Shown piece after piece: positions 1 to 7,826 of a stretch of DNA of 15,079 nucleotides. The position numbers were made by a program, and so were the translations under genes. The stretch's first letter is position 1; every line of letters starts with the position of its first letter. The notes beneath the pieces were generated by a model that saw only the letters and a list, made by a program, of their open reading frames with translations, searched no databases and was not told where the DNA came from. The stretch is from an uncultured Clostridia bacterium (GTDB taxonomy: Bacteria; Bacillota; Clostridia; Christensenellales; DUVY01). The DNA is taken from positions 1 to 15,079 of the forward strand of contig CALAYY010000112.1 in NCBI GenBank assembly GCA_937895465.1, read 5' to 3'.

Positions 1-207
1 ATGATTGGACATGGCAACGGCGATGTCGTGCTGACAGATAGGTTTGTGGATATGCTGGCACGTGAAAACGCTCATGTGGAAAACATTGATCAGAGCATTT
101 CAAGTCATATCAATGCTTTTGCTGCCGAAAAATCCAGACTGCTTGACGGTCAAAGAATAGTTATTGATGATTTTGTTAAAGAAATTTTTAATAAAAACGA
201 TAAATAA
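1..207 (+). CDS. 3' end of an unidentified gene (partial)
   Basis: An open frame runs from the first base of the window to a TAA at 205-207. The first codon happens to be ATG, but no upstream sequence is available, so this is most likely the C-terminal 68 residues of a longer protein. The residues include MIGHGNGDVVLTDRF near the start of the visible part and a charged end (FVKEIFNKNDK). I do not recognise the family. No signal peptide or membrane segment is visible. The stop lies 15 bp before the glycerophosphodiester phosphodiesterase start on the same strand, with no terminator between, so the two are probably co-transcribed. Coding status is supported by the tight spacing and ordinary amino-acid composition; function is unknown. 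Confidence 0.6.
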   Translation: MIGHGNGDVVLTDRFVDMLARENAHVENIDQSISSHINAFAAEKSRLLDGQRIVIDDFVKEIFNKNDK

Positions 208-222
208 TATAGAGGAATAACT

Positions 223-957
223 ATGAAAGATAAGTGGCTGTATGAAAGGTTTGTCGCACACAGGGGACTGCACGGCGGCGAGATTAAGCAAAACACTATG
301 CAAGCGTTTGAAAATGCAATAAAAAACGGTTTCAATATTGAACTTGATGTTCAGCTAACCCAAGACAAAGTGCCTGTAGTGTTTCATGACCTGCATCTAA
401 ATGACTTGACTGACTGTGAAAAAGATGTAAGGGATTTGACCCTACAAGAACTAAAAAATGTAAGATACAAAAACTCAACAGCGGGTATCCCTACACTTTT
501 GGAAGTGCTTGAGCTATGCGAAGGCAAGACAGGTCTTATGATTGAGTTCAAAAAGCTAAGTGTGGATGAACAAAATTATGAGCTTGAGGATATAGTATTG
601 CCCATGCTCAAAAGCTACAAGGGTGAGTTTATTGTTAAGTCATTTAACCCTTTTAGTGTGGATTATTTTCGCACCCATGCCCCAGAGTTGACAAGAGGAT
701 TTCTGTCTGATGCACTTAAAATTCAGGATTATCCCGAAACAGCAAGACAGTTGGTTTCCGAGCTTGTAACAGATACCGAAAAAAGAGTTGATTTTTTTGA
801 TTTTGGAATAGGCAGACTGGATTCTAGTGAATTTTTGCAAAGTGTAGAAGGCACAATGCCGTTATTTGTATGGACGGTACGCTCACAAGAAACCTATGAA
901 AAAATTAAGCATAGAGCTGATAATATTATCTTTGAAGGCTTTATACCTGTCCGTTAA
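223..957 (+). CDS. ugpQ: Glycerophosphodiester phosphodiesterase (GDPD family)
   Basis: Predicted cytoplasmic enzyme that hydrolyses glycerophosphodiesters (deacylated phospholipids) to glycerol-3-phosphate and an alcohol. The 244-residue length is normal for bacterial single-domain GDPDs with a TIM-barrel fold. The hallmark residues are visible: the HRG motif (H13-R14-G15), the ExD metal pair (E40, D42), H55 in the VVFHD strand, and the later E108/K110 pair in MIEFK. No signal peptide is present. The ATG is preceded by AGAGGAA with good spacing. The gene follows an unidentified ORF by 15 bp and ends at a hairpin terminator shared with the convergent glycoside hydrolase gene. The family call is secure; the exact substrate is not, and the symbol is given by family similarity only. 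Confidence 0.93.
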   Translation: MKDKWLYERFVAHRGLHGGEIKQNTMQAFENAIKNGFNIELDVQLTQDKVPVVFHDLHLNDLTDCEKDVRDLTLQELKNVRYKNSTAGIPTLLEVLELCEGKTGLMIEFKKLSVDEQNYELEDIVLPMLKSYKGEFIVKSFNPFSVDYFRTHAPELTRGFLSDALKIQDYPETARQLVSELVTDTEKRVDFFDFGIGRLDSSEFLQSVEGTMPLFVWTVRSQETYEKIKHRADNIIFEGFIPVR

Positions 958-977
958 TAATTATAACTAAAGATAAG

Positions 978-1004
978 AAAAGCATCCGATTTGGATGCTT
1001 TTTT
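978..1004. terminator. Bidirectional intrinsic terminator between GDPD and GH3 genes
   Basis: A perfect 10-bp stem (AAAAGCATCC at 978-987 with GGATGCTTTT at 993-1002) has a 5-base loop and is followed by further Ts. The A-run on the left arm makes it a terminator in the other direction too. It sits between two convergent genes, as expected for a shared terminator. Confidence 0.85.
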
Positions 1005-1022
1005 ATATAATCTGAACTTTTA

Positions 1023-2852
1023 TTAAGTCGTAAGTCCAAAACCCAATTCAAATTGATATTGGGGGTTTTGGGTGTTGATATCAGCAACGGACTTATACCA
1101 AGGCATAGGAAGTTTGCCTGTAAACTTCTTTTCGCCTGTTAAAACAGAGACGATGCCGTCTCCTTCTGTGCCGGGCAGATAGCTCATTACCAAGCCGTCC
1201 CAATCATCAATATAATCATTGATAATAACATTGCGCCCTGCAACAATTACTGCAATAACAGGCTTATTAAGGCTTTGGGCATATGATATAGCACCACTAT
1301 TACCAGCAAGTGCTTTATCTCCTATAATAGAAGGATTGACGGTATCTCCTTCATATTCAGAATAGGGCGTTTCTCCAATTGCAAGTAAGACAACGTCAGC
1401 TTCATTGGCTCTGTTTTGGTCTGTAATAATTTCAAGGTTATGACTTTGGGCAGCTTGATCTAATCCGTTCAAAATAGTAGTGCCGTTTGTCAAGCTATTG
1501 CCCTTTAACCCTTGCCAAGTAATAGTCCATCCGCCGCACTGTACTCCCAAATCATCTAAGGCAGGACCTGTAACAAAAACCTTTTGACCGATTGTTAGGG
1601 GCAGGATATTATTATCGTTTTTTAATAATACCTGAGATTTTTCAACTAATTGTTTTGATAACGCGCGCCCTTTTGATGAGCCTAAAGAATCTATAGTAAT
1701 ATCAGATGCTTTTAAATAAGGTTTATCGAAAAGCCCCATTTCAAACTTAACTTTTAATATACGTTTTACTGCATCATTTATTCGTTCTTGGGATATTTTC
1801 TTCTGGTTAACTCCGTCAATAATCGCATTAATTGCATCTTTATATCTATACGGTTCCATAAGCATATCAACACCTGCATTAATTGAAGCAATAACCTTTT
1901 CATTATATAGAAGAGCGTCTATCTCCAAAATACCTTCCCAGTCCGAAATAACAAAACCAGAAAATTCAAATTCATCTTTTAATATATCAGTGATAAGATA
2001 CTTATTTTGGTGCATTTTTACTCCGTTATAAGAACTAAAAGATACCATAATACATTTTACACCGTTATCAATCAGACGCTTATAGGGTGCAAGGTGTAAT
2101 TGCCTAAATTCTTGCTCGTCAATAGAAACATTTCCGCGGTCAATCAGCTCATTTCTGCCTGTACCAAATTCTGCTCCGCCGTCGCCTGCATAATGCTTAG
2201 CTGAATTAAGCACGTTTTCACTTTGCTGACCTTTATAATAACTTAATGCAAGACTGCTTACAATATCAGGATCAGATGAATAGCTTTCGTATGTACGTCC
2301 CCATCGGAGGTCTTGAGACACGGCAACGCATGGCCCGAAGTTAAACAATGCACCTGTTAGCTTCATTTCTTGAGCGACATAAGCACCCATCTGTTCGGTA
2401 AGAGACAAATCATTGGCAGCGCCTATTCCGATATTATGTGGGAATATAACAGCATCTTTTAATGTATTATGACCGTGTACAGCGTCAACACCGTAAAAAA
2501 ACGGAATTTTGAGCCGTCTTTTTAGAGCCTGCTCTTGATATTTATTGATAGTGTCAGACCAATTACTGACAGTGTTTATATTATTGGGAACGGAACCTCC
2601 ACCGCTCAAAATAGAACCTAATTCCAAAGAATACATATCTTGGGGGCTTGCGGCTGATTGCTCAGCTTGTAACATCTGTGCTGCTTTTTCTTTCAAAGAC
2701 ATTTCGTCTATCAAAGCATCGACACGGGTATCAATACTTAGCTTTGAGTTAAGATAAGTTTTAGACGGCTTTTTGGCGCAAGCAAGAAAATTGACAGATA
2801 AAAAACTTAATAATATTAATAAAGACACAAATACGGAAATAATTTTTTTCAA
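1023..2852 (-). CDS. Exported glycoside hydrolase family 3 (beta-glucosidase-like)
   Basis: Predicted secreted or lipid-anchored retaining beta-glycosidase of 609 residues, probably releasing glucose from beta-glucans or oligosaccharides outside the membrane. A hydrophobic signal (residues 4-24) ends in FLAC, so C25 may be lipidated, although F at -3 is not the best lipobox residue. The GH3 N-terminal barrel has GVDAVHGHN (121-129), RWGRTYES (183-190), the KH pair K219-H220, and VISDWEGI with nucleophile D304. The second domain has GGWTITWQG (440-448) and GETPYSEYEGD (493-503). By comparison with barley exo-glucanase ExoI, E499 is the likely acid/base. The start is TTG, supported by GGAGGT at 2862-2867 nine bases upstream and by the signal peptide that begins there. 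It is transcribed from its own promoter (2887-2915). The resemblance to ExoI-type enzymes argues against the hexosaminidase (NagZ) branch; the substrate remains inferred. Confidence 0.93.
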   Translation of the reverse strand: MKKIISVFVSLLILLSFLSVNFLACAKKPSKTYLNSKLSIDTRVDALIDEMSLKEKAAQMLQAEQSAASPQDMYSLELGSILSGGGSVPNNINTVSNWSDTINKYQEQALKRRLKIPFFYGVDAVHGHNTLKDAVIFPHNIGIGAANDLSLTEQMGAYVAQEMKLTGALFNFGPCVAVSQDLRWGRTYESYSSDPDIVSSLALSYYKGQQSENVLNSAKHYAGDGGAEFGTGRNELIDRGNVSIDEQEFRQLHLAPYKRLIDNGVKCIMVSFSSYNGVKMHQNKYLITDILKDEFEFSGFVISDWEGILEIDALLYNEKVIASINAGVDMLMEPYRYKDAINAIIDGVNQKKISQERINDAVKRILKVKFEMGLFDKPYLKASDITIDSLGSSKGRALSKQLVEKSQVLLKNDNNILPLTIGQKVFVTGPALDDLGVQCGGWTITWQGLKGNSLTNGTTILNGLDQAAQSHNLEIITDQNRANEADVVLLAIGETPYSEYEGDTVNPSIIGDKALAGNSGAISYAQSLNKPVIAVIVAGRNVIINDYIDDWDGLVMSYLPGTEGDGIVSVLTGEKKFTGKLPMPWYKSVADINTQNPQYQFELGFGLTT

Positions 2853-2886
2853 TTTTTATTTACCTCCGAGACAATTTACTAATATA

Positions 2887-2915
2887 AAAATACCACAATA
2901 TATGTCTTTAGTCAA
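2887..2915 (-). promoter_or_regulatory. Candidate housekeeping promoter of the GH3 gene
   Basis: Read on the minus strand, TTGACT (2910-2915) and TATTTT (2887-2892) are separated by exactly 17 bases. The expected start is about 25-30 bases before the TTG start codon, leaving room for the GGAGGT ribosome site. The elements match sigma-A consensus imperfectly, so this is a sequence-based prediction. Confidence 0.5.
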
Positions 2916-3003
2916 AGAAAAAGTTGTTAAAAACTATATTTTTAAATATAAATTATTGTATATTTAATTAAATTTATTTGCCGCTAATTAGAAAAGTTTG
3001 CTC

Positions 3004-3032
3004 TTGACAATTGATTTTTAAAGGACTATCAT
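3004..3032 (+). promoter_or_regulatory. Strong sigma-A-type promoter for the PII-like/antiporter unit
   Basis: A perfect TTGACA (3004-3009) is followed after 17 bases by TATCAT (3027-3032). The predicted transcript would have a 5' leader of roughly 80 bases before the ATG at 3118. This is the best promoter in the 265-bp gap between the divergent GH3 gene and the PII-like gene. No riboswitch-like structure was recognised in the leader. Confidence 0.65.
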
Positions 3033-3117
3033 TGAATAGGTCTCAAAAGAATGGTTTAATTTTCTATATATATAATGTCAAATATATCCGCAAGACAATA
3101 TAATAAAGGATTTTGAT

Positions 3118-3456
3118 ATGAACCTATTAGTTTTAATTTTAAAAAGGATTGAGCTTCAGGATGATATCTTGAAAGCGTTGGCGGAAGCCGGTATAAAAGG
3201 CGGCACGGTAATAGATGGCGAAGGTATGGCTAAGGCAATTGCTGATTTGGAAGATGTACCGATTTCTGGAATCTTAAGACATGTTTTTTCTGAAAACAAA
3301 GGTATAGTAAGTAAGGTTATGCTTTTTGTCTTGGAAAACGGGCAATTAAGCCTTGCCAGAAAAACAATAAAGGACATTGCCGGAGATCTTACCTCTCCCA
3401 ATACAGGCATAATGTTTAATATTCCTATTTTTGAGGTTGAAGGGTACAAGAAATAA
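3118..3456 (+). CDS. Small PII-like (GlnB-fold) putative regulatory protein
   Basis: A 112-residue soluble protein whose pattern matches the PII/ferredoxin-like fold. It has a first strand and helix (LLVLILKRIELQDDILKALAEAGIKGGTVID, about 2-33), then a long central strand region (SKVMLFVLEN, 65-74), a second helix (79-90), and a final GIMFNIPIFEVEGY segment (97-110). This last part corresponds to the GKIFVxPVEEV end of PII proteins. The usual long T-loop with its uridylylated tyrosine and the classical signature motifs are not present, so it is not GlnB or GlnK. AAAGGA at 3105-3110 supports the ATG. It ends 1 bp before the antiporter gene, which strongly suggests that it acts on, or senses a ligand for, that transporter. 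The fold assignment is by pattern only; function and ligand are inferred. Confidence 0.75.
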   Translation: MNLLVLILKRIELQDDILKALAEAGIKGGTVIDGEGMAKAIADLEDVPISGILRHVFSENKGIVSKVMLFVLENGQLSLARKTIKDIAGDLTSPNTGIMFNIPIFEVEGYKK

Positions 3457-3457
3457 T

Positions 3458-4660
3458 ATGGACCTAAATATTTTTATTAATCTTGCTTTGGCTTTGATAT
3501 TGGGACTGCTCGTCAGCAAGCTGATGAAATTAATTCGTCTTCCCAATGTAACAGGATATTTGATAGTCGGGCTTATTGCAGGACCGTATTGTCTCAAATT
3601 GTTTTCTTTGGACACAATAAAGTCGCTTTCAATAATACCTGAAATAGCTCTGGGCTTTATTGCGTTTTCTATCGGTACAGAATTTAAATTGCCGTATTTG
3701 AAAAAAATCGGGAGTTCGCCCATTATAATTGCGGTTTTAGAAGGTTTTGGCGCCGTAATAGTTGTGGACCTTGCACTTATTTTAACAGGGCATGATATAG
3801 CATTTTCTCTGGTGTTGGGAGCGATTGCCTCTGCAACAGCGCCTGCAGCAACCCTGATGGTTGTGCGCCAATATAAAGCAAAAGGTCCTGTAACAGATAC
3901 CTTATTGCCTGTGGTTGCAATTGATGATGCGGTTGCATTGATAGCTTTTGGGCTTTCTGTAGCGGCCGCCAAGGTAATTAATGCAAGCGCAGGTGCTTCG
4001 TTGGCATTCACGTTGCTTAATCCCTTGAAAGAAATTTTTGGGGCATTGCTTTTTGGGGCGTTGCTTGGTATTATTCTGACCTTGCTGACAAAGTGGTTTA
4101 CAGGGCGGGGCAACAGATTATCCGCAACTTTTGCTATGATTTTACTCTGCATAGGCATATCAGTTATTGCAGGATTTTCTTCACTTCTTGCCTGTATGGC
4201 GATGAGTGCTGTTTATGTCAATATGTCCAAAGTAACCGACAAAGTGTTTGAACAGGTTGACAGAGTTACTCCGCCGTTATTTATGCTCTTTTTTATTCTT
4301 TCGGGGTCGGTGCTCAATATTACTATACTGCCCGCAGTCGGAATAATAGGAATTATTTATATAGTGGCAAGAGTAATAGGAAAATATCTCGGAACGCTTT
4401 TGGGCGCCAAGATTTCTCATGCCCATCCAAATGTTAAAAAATATCTGGGTTTTACACTGATACCTCAAGCGGGCGTTGCCATAGGTCTTGCGAGTGTTGC
4501 GTTAAATGTCGTGCCTGAATACGGCGTTCAGATACAAACGATAATCTTATGCGCAACGCTGATATATGAATTGATCGGGCCTGTAATAACCAAGCTGGCA
4601 CTCAGAAAAGCAGGAGAAATACCTGATTTGGGATTGAAAAAAGCAATTGAGAATCAATAA
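3458..4660 (+). CDS. CPA2-family cation:proton antiporter
   Basis: A 400-residue integral membrane protein with about a dozen hydrophobic segments, typical of Na+/H+ or K+/H+ exchangers of the CPA2 (KefB/NapA) group. It has an early LPNVTGYLIVGLIAGP motif (28-43), an unwound-helix motif GAIASATAPAATLMVV (121-136), and the paired aspartates D156-D157 in VAIDDAVALIAF, the ion-binding pair of electrogenic members. Late helices carry R305 in IVARVIGKYLG and IPQAGVAIGLA (335-345). There is no C-terminal RCK/TrkA domain. The ATG at 3458 is preferred over an upstream in-frame TTG at 3431: the TTG has no ribosome site and lies inside the PII-like gene, while the ATG follows that gene's stop by 1 bp. 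This is consistent with translational coupling. Ion preference (Na+ or K+) cannot be read from the sequence. The separate PII-like protein may replace an attached regulatory domain. Confidence 0.92.
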   Translation: MDLNIFINLALALILGLLVSKLMKLIRLPNVTGYLIVGLIAGPYCLKLFSLDTIKSLSIIPEIALGFIAFSIGTEFKLPYLKKIGSSPIIIAVLEGFGAVIVVDLALILTGHDIAFSLVLGAIASATAPAATLMVVRQYKAKGPVTDTLLPVVAIDDAVALIAFGLSVAAAKVINASAGASLAFTLLNPLKEIFGALLFGALLGIILTLLTKWFTGRGNRLSATFAMILLCIGISVIAGFSSLLACMAMSAVYVNMSKVTDKVFEQVDRVTPPLFMLFFILSGSVLNITILPAVGIIGIIYIVARVIGKYLGTLLGAKISHAHPNVKKYLGFTLIPQAGVAIGLASVALNVVPEYGVQIQTIILCATLIYELIGPVITKLALRKAGEIPDLGLKKAIENQ

Positions 4661-4688
4661 AAATTTGCTTATAAGCTTATAAATCATT

Positions 4689-4726
4689 AAAGTCCTTTCA
4701 ATATTAAGATGTTGAAAGGACTTTTT
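4689..4726. terminator. Bidirectional intrinsic terminator after the antiporter gene
   Basis: A perfect 13-bp stem (4689-4701 with 4712-4724, core AAGTCCTTTCAA) with a 10-base loop and a T-run. It sits between the convergent antiporter and deacetylase genes and has As on one side and Ts on the other, so it can serve both. A separate 14-bp perfect palindrome lies just before it at 4669-4682. Confidence 0.85.
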
Positions 4727-4734
4727 AGATTAAT

Positions 4735-5835
4735 CTATCTCATTTTGGGGCGGGCAGGGTCAATAATGGCGGCAGGGTCAAAAAAGTGTTTTTTGATTCT
4801 TGAAGGGTACTTTATCATAGTAAAACCGTCAAAATTAAGCCTTTCGCTTATAAGCATATTGTTTTCATACTTTATGCCCATATTCTTATATACAGGGCAA
4901 AAAATATTATAGCCCATATTTTTGAGATGTTGCATACGGTTATCAGAAGATAAAAAGCTTGTTCCAAACGGCGATATATAGATATTGGTTTTGCCTGTAA
5001 CGGGGGCGATTTGCGTTTCCCACTTTTTTAGGTCATTAATAAACCTTTCAAGACTTATTGAGACGTCTTTAAATCTATTAGAATGGCTATAACTATGGCA
5101 GGCTATTTTCCAGCCGTTACGCTTTAATGCATTGGCAACCTTTTTTGCCTGTTCAATGTTATGTGCTATTTTATTATTGGATTTGTCATATAGTCTATAT
5201 CCAAAAACGCCTTGAAACCCAGTAACGGCAACAATGCCTTTGGCACCTTTAAAAGAAAATTCAGGATGCGTCTTTACAAATTCATCCACTATCGGCATAA
5301 CATCGCCCTGATAATCCAAGATTTCATTTGATTTGGTCTTTTTGATACAAGCAATACTACCGTCTTTTAAAGCAATCAATCTATCCGAAAAGCCGCAGTT
5401 TTTCATATAATCATAATAGTTGACATCATCTATTGATATAATGAGCGGCTTTTTGCCTTGGGGCAAATAAAGAGGGGATTTTGTTCCTTTTGAAGTTACT
5501 AGGGAGTTAATATCAATAAGTATAAAGTTGTTTTTAAATAGGGTATTTAAGATTTTTTTGAACTCTGTGCGGGTCGTCATCCAATTATTATAGCCCTCTT
5601 TCATCGAGCTTTTAAAAGCCAGCTTGGGTTCTAAGATAAGGCTGTGAAAAAAGATATGATAAATTTTGCCGTTATATTCTGTAATTTTCGTTTTGGCTTG
5701 AATGCTCTCTTGACTTATTTCAAAAGGGGGTATAAATGGGGTATTATAGACTTTTTGCTTTGCGTAAGCTGTGCCAGTATCAAACAAGACCAAACAACAT
5801 AAAAGCAATATAACAAGGCAGGATAATCTTTTCAT
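4735..5835 (-). CDS. Secreted NodB-like polysaccharide deacetylase homologue
   Basis: A 366-residue exported protein. A signal peptide (hydrophobic residues about 6-19, likely cleavage after AYA, residue 25) precedes a region with NodB-fold features. These are IISIDDVNYYDY with D136-D137 standing for the TFDD motif, and ACHSYSHSN with H247 and H251 standing for the HSxxH metal motif. A later SPFG (288-291) sits where RxPyG is usual. Such enzymes remove N- or O-acetyl groups from peptidoglycan or surface glycans. A long insert between the first and second motifs (about 138-245) and the altered third motif make catalytic activity less certain. The ATG gives the signal peptide, but only weak ribosome-site similarity is seen before it, in a very AT-rich region. 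The gene shares its terminator with the antiporter gene. Confidence 0.82.
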   Translation of the reverse strand: MKRLSCLVILLLCCLVLFDTGTAYAKQKVYNTPFIPPFEISQESIQAKTKITEYNGKIYHIFFHSLILEPKLAFKSSMKEGYNNWMTTRTEFKKILNTLFKNNFILIDINSLVTSKGTKSPLYLPQGKKPLIISIDDVNYYDYMKNCGFSDRLIALKDGSIACIKKTKSNEILDYQGDVMPIVDEFVKTHPEFSFKGAKGIVAVTGFQGVFGYRLYDKSNNKIAHNIEQAKKVANALKRNGWKIACHSYSHSNRFKDVSISLERFINDLKKWETQIAPVTGKTNIYISPFGTSFLSSDNRMQHLKNMGYNIFCPVYKNMGIKYENNMLISERLNFDGFTMIKYPSRIKKHFFDPAAIIDPARPKMR

Positions 5836-5900
5836 ATTGATTATTATTAATATTACGATATAAAAATATTGATTTTCTTTCTATAATCTTATATCAATGG

Positions 5901-5906
5901 TATAAT
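5901..5906 (+). promoter_or_regulatory. Possible -10 box for the 505-residue membrane protein gene
   Basis: A perfect TATAAT lies 30 bp before the ATG at 5937 in the gap from the divergent deacetylase gene. No convincing -35 box is seen at the expected distance (TTTCTA), so the assignment is weak. The whole 101-bp gap is extremely AT-rich. Confidence 0.3.
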
Positions 5907-5936
5907 ATTTTTATATAATTTTACGTTAGGGGAATT

Positions 5937-7454
5937 ATGGAAGTAAAAGAAAGCCAAGACTTATCTATATATAAAAAACTTATATTAGATAAGGCTGTAA
6001 AAAAATCAGGGCAAGAGCTAAAAGACATCAAAAAGGCAGTAGATGAAATTACTAAATATTGTAATACCGATATCGATGTAATAAATGCCGCTTTTGATCG
6101 ACTTAATAAGGATGCTAGCGTTGACAATAAGGCGATTGAAGTTGTCAAAGATGTGATTAATGACGGAATAATAGAAAATCAGTATCTTGAATTAGTTGTT
6201 CCTTTTTTTACGGATAATACCAATTATACCCAACTTAATAACCTTAGCTTTGAGGCAATAGATTTTTCTTCAGAAAAGCTTTCCAAGGTTGTAAACGCTC
6301 TCTTTTATAATAAAGGCGGACATGACGGGGCGGCGGAAATAGTATGTGTATATAACTATATTAAACGTGATGTGATTAATTTGGAATTATTTTTTGAAAA
6401 AGACGGAAAAAGATTTGATTTTTTGATTAATGACATAAAACTATTTGCTTTTGAAAGACATATTAATTTTCTTGTTTTTGATGCTGAATTAAAATTATGC
6501 GACAATATGCTTCCGTCGTTATCTGATATTGCAGACTTTTCTAGCTTTATCTGCCGTGTAAGAGATGATGTCAAAAGGTTTAATAATCCGATAATGTCAA
6601 AATCATTTAAAGAAATAATCAATGAGATTATTGGCGGATATAATCCTCATTTTGTAGGTAATAACTTCCCTAAAAGTTTAGAAGAAAAACCAAAAATCAT
6701 AGGCAGTACAGTTTTGAAATATGCTTTTTCAGACCAGAAGTTTATGTTAGAAAAAATTACATTGCTTGCTAATAATTTGCCTTTGGCTGAAAGTGACAAG
6801 GTTTCTAAAGAAGAAAAAAGTATAAGACACACTCAAAATTCTGCTATGCTTATATCTAAAAACGGGGTTTATAGCGTTTCACTAAATGATACAAAAATGC
6901 AATACCGTCAGGAGTATCTAATTAGTTATCTATTATGCCTTTATGAGCATTATGCCAGACTTGACTTTTTGGACAATATTGGAATAGGCAATTTTTGTTT
7001 TGACGAGGGGAGCATAGAAAAAACACTTGAAAAGATCCTTAATCTAAAAAATGATTATGTTATGTTTAAGGTCAGCTCTGCTTTTGAAGAATACACTAGG
7101 ATAGACTTAATTAATGATGATGTGTATTACTGGAAAGCATATTTTAACAAAAGCAATTTAAAGCATATCTTTGAACAGGAGTTAGCTGAGCTAGAAGAGG
7201 TTTCTGCTGTATTAGAGAAAAAATCGTCAATAAAAAAAGCTAAACTTAACGAAAGGCGTACCAAAAAGATTGAGCTTGCGGCTGTGTTGATTACTTCTGT
7301 TTTAATGCTGTTTAGCATAACTGAAGGTATTTTTAAACTGTATGATAGGATTACCTCAATTACAGATAGTGTTTATAACATTGTTAAGATTGCGGCGGCT
7401 TTTGTTATTTGGATTGTAGTCGTGTTTGTAACGTTAAAAAAGACCAAAAAGTAG
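5937..7454 (+). CDS. Unrecognised protein with C-terminal two-helix membrane anchor
   Basis: A 505-residue protein of unknown family. Residues 1-410 are hydrophilic, rich in Asp/Asn/Lys and without motifs I recognise. Residues about 411-445 are a charged, probably coiled-coil segment (EQELAELEEVSAVLEKKSSIKKAKL). Two hydrophobic segments follow, about 447-463 and 483-500, separated by a short loop, and the tail is KKTKK. The layout (large soluble domain, coiled coil, helical hairpin in the membrane) resembles CorA-type or other anchored sensor proteins in outline only; no CorA GxN signature is present. AGGGGAA (5928-5934) lies unusually close, two bases before the ATG. There is no signal peptide. 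It stands alone between a divergent gene and a small downstream ORF. The coding call is firm; the function is unknown. Confidence 0.85.
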   Translation: MEVKESQDLSIYKKLILDKAVKKSGQELKDIKKAVDEITKYCNTDIDVINAAFDRLNKDASVDNKAIEVVKDVINDGIIENQYLELVVPFFTDNTNYTQLNNLSFEAIDFSSEKLSKVVNALFYNKGGHDGAAEIVCVYNYIKRDVINLELFFEKDGKRFDFLINDIKLFAFERHINFLVFDAELKLCDNMLPSLSDIADFSSFICRVRDDVKRFNNPIMSKSFKEIINEIIGGYNPHFVGNNFPKSLEEKPKIIGSTVLKYAFSDQKFMLEKITLLANNLPLAESDKVSKEEKSIRHTQNSAMLISKNGVYSVSLNDTKMQYRQEYLISYLLCLYEHYARLDFLDNIGIGNFCFDEGSIEKTLEKILNLKNDYVMFKVSSAFEEYTRIDLINDDVYYWKAYFNKSNLKHIFEQELAELEEVSAVLEKKSSIKKAKLNERRTKKIELAAVLITSVLMLFSITEGIFKLYDRITSITDSVYNIVKIAAAFVIWIVVVFVTLKKTKK

Positions 7455-7524
7455 TTACAAAGTATAACATTGAGTATTTATGCTAAAAATATATATAGAA
7501 TTTTTATTTTAAGAGGTCTTATAT

Positions 7525-7638
7525 ATGAAAAAGAATCCAAAATGGCTGGACTATATGGCGGAGCGAGATGAAGAGCGAGCAAAGAATGAAGAATACTTTG
7601 CCAAAAACAAAAAGGTAAAACAAAAAAAAGACAGCTGA
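7525..7638 (+). CDS. Small charged 37-residue ORF
   Basis: A short frame from ATG (7525) to TGA (7636-7638) encodes 37 residues beginning MKKNPKWLDYMAERDEERAK and ending in a lysine-rich tail (KNKKVKQKKDS). It is preceded by a good ribosome site, AAGAGGT (7511-7517), at 7-base spacing, and followed at once by a hairpin and T-run that overlaps its stop. The composition is strongly helical and charged with no hydrophobic stretch, so it is probably soluble. It lies 70 bp after the 505-residue membrane protein on the same strand and could share its transcript. I do not recognise a family. The ribosome site and terminator position are the main support for calling it a gene. Confidence 0.6.
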   Translation: MKKNPKWLDYMAERDEERAKNEEYFAKNKKVKQKKDS

Positions 7639-7657
7639 TTATTAAATGCTGTTTTTT
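7626..7657 (+). terminator. Probable terminator overlapping the small ORF stop
   Basis: The left arm 7626-7635 (ending GACAGC) pairs with GCTGTTTTTT at 7648-7657 with one G-U pair, around a 12-base loop, and the U-tract forms part of the stem. It overlaps the last codons of the 37-residue ORF. A stronger hairpin follows 16 bp later. Confidence 0.5.
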
Positions 7658-7672
7658 AAAAAAAGCTTAATG

Positions 7673-7704
7673 ATATGCATCTCAAAATATGAGGTGCATA
7701 TTTT
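7673..7704 (+). terminator. Strong hairpin terminator
   Basis: A 12-bp stem (7673-7684, ATATGCATCTCA, with 7690-7701) contains a single G-U pair, has a 5-base loop and is followed by TTT. It is positioned to end transcription of the 505-residue protein gene and small ORF. Confidence 0.65.
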
Positions 7705-7725
7705 CATATAAAGCCGCGGTTAAAA

Positions 7726-7792
7726 GACTATCAGGCTCCTTTGTCAAAAGGAGCTGGCGGCGTAGCCGACTGAGGATTAATTTATTACAGTC
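7726..7792 (-). repeat. Two-hairpin intergenic repeat, copy A
   Basis: Read on the minus strand this matches the repeats at 11742 and 11902 nearly base for base: TTAATCCTCAGTCGGCT, then a GCCGAC-type hairpin (7756-7770, one mismatched pair), then a perfect GCTCCTTT/AAAGGAGC hairpin (7735-7742 with 7747-7754). Similarity to the 11730 copy continues into a flanking GACTRTAATAAA segment (7781-7792). It lies between the terminators of the preceding gene and the tetR end and has no coding potential. Confidence 0.8.
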
Positions 7793-7826
7793 ATAAAAAA
7801 TTTAATGAAAACAATAGATTTTATAT

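Noticed and set aside
3431..3457. Upstream TTG start that would extend the antiporter by nine residues
   Set aside because: It would overlap the PII-like gene, has no ribosome site, and adds a charged stretch (MRLKGTRNN) unlike family N-termini.
3346..4158. A 270-codon open frame on the minus strand opposite the antiporter gene
   Set aside because: It is the complement of a GC-richer coding region with strong membrane-protein features on the plus strand. It encodes a low-complexity Ser/Ala/Asn/Pro-rich product and has no ribosome site.
5937..7454. CorA-type magnesium transporter
   Set aside because: The C-terminal helical hairpin resembles CorA in outline, but the conserved GxN motif after the first helix is absent.
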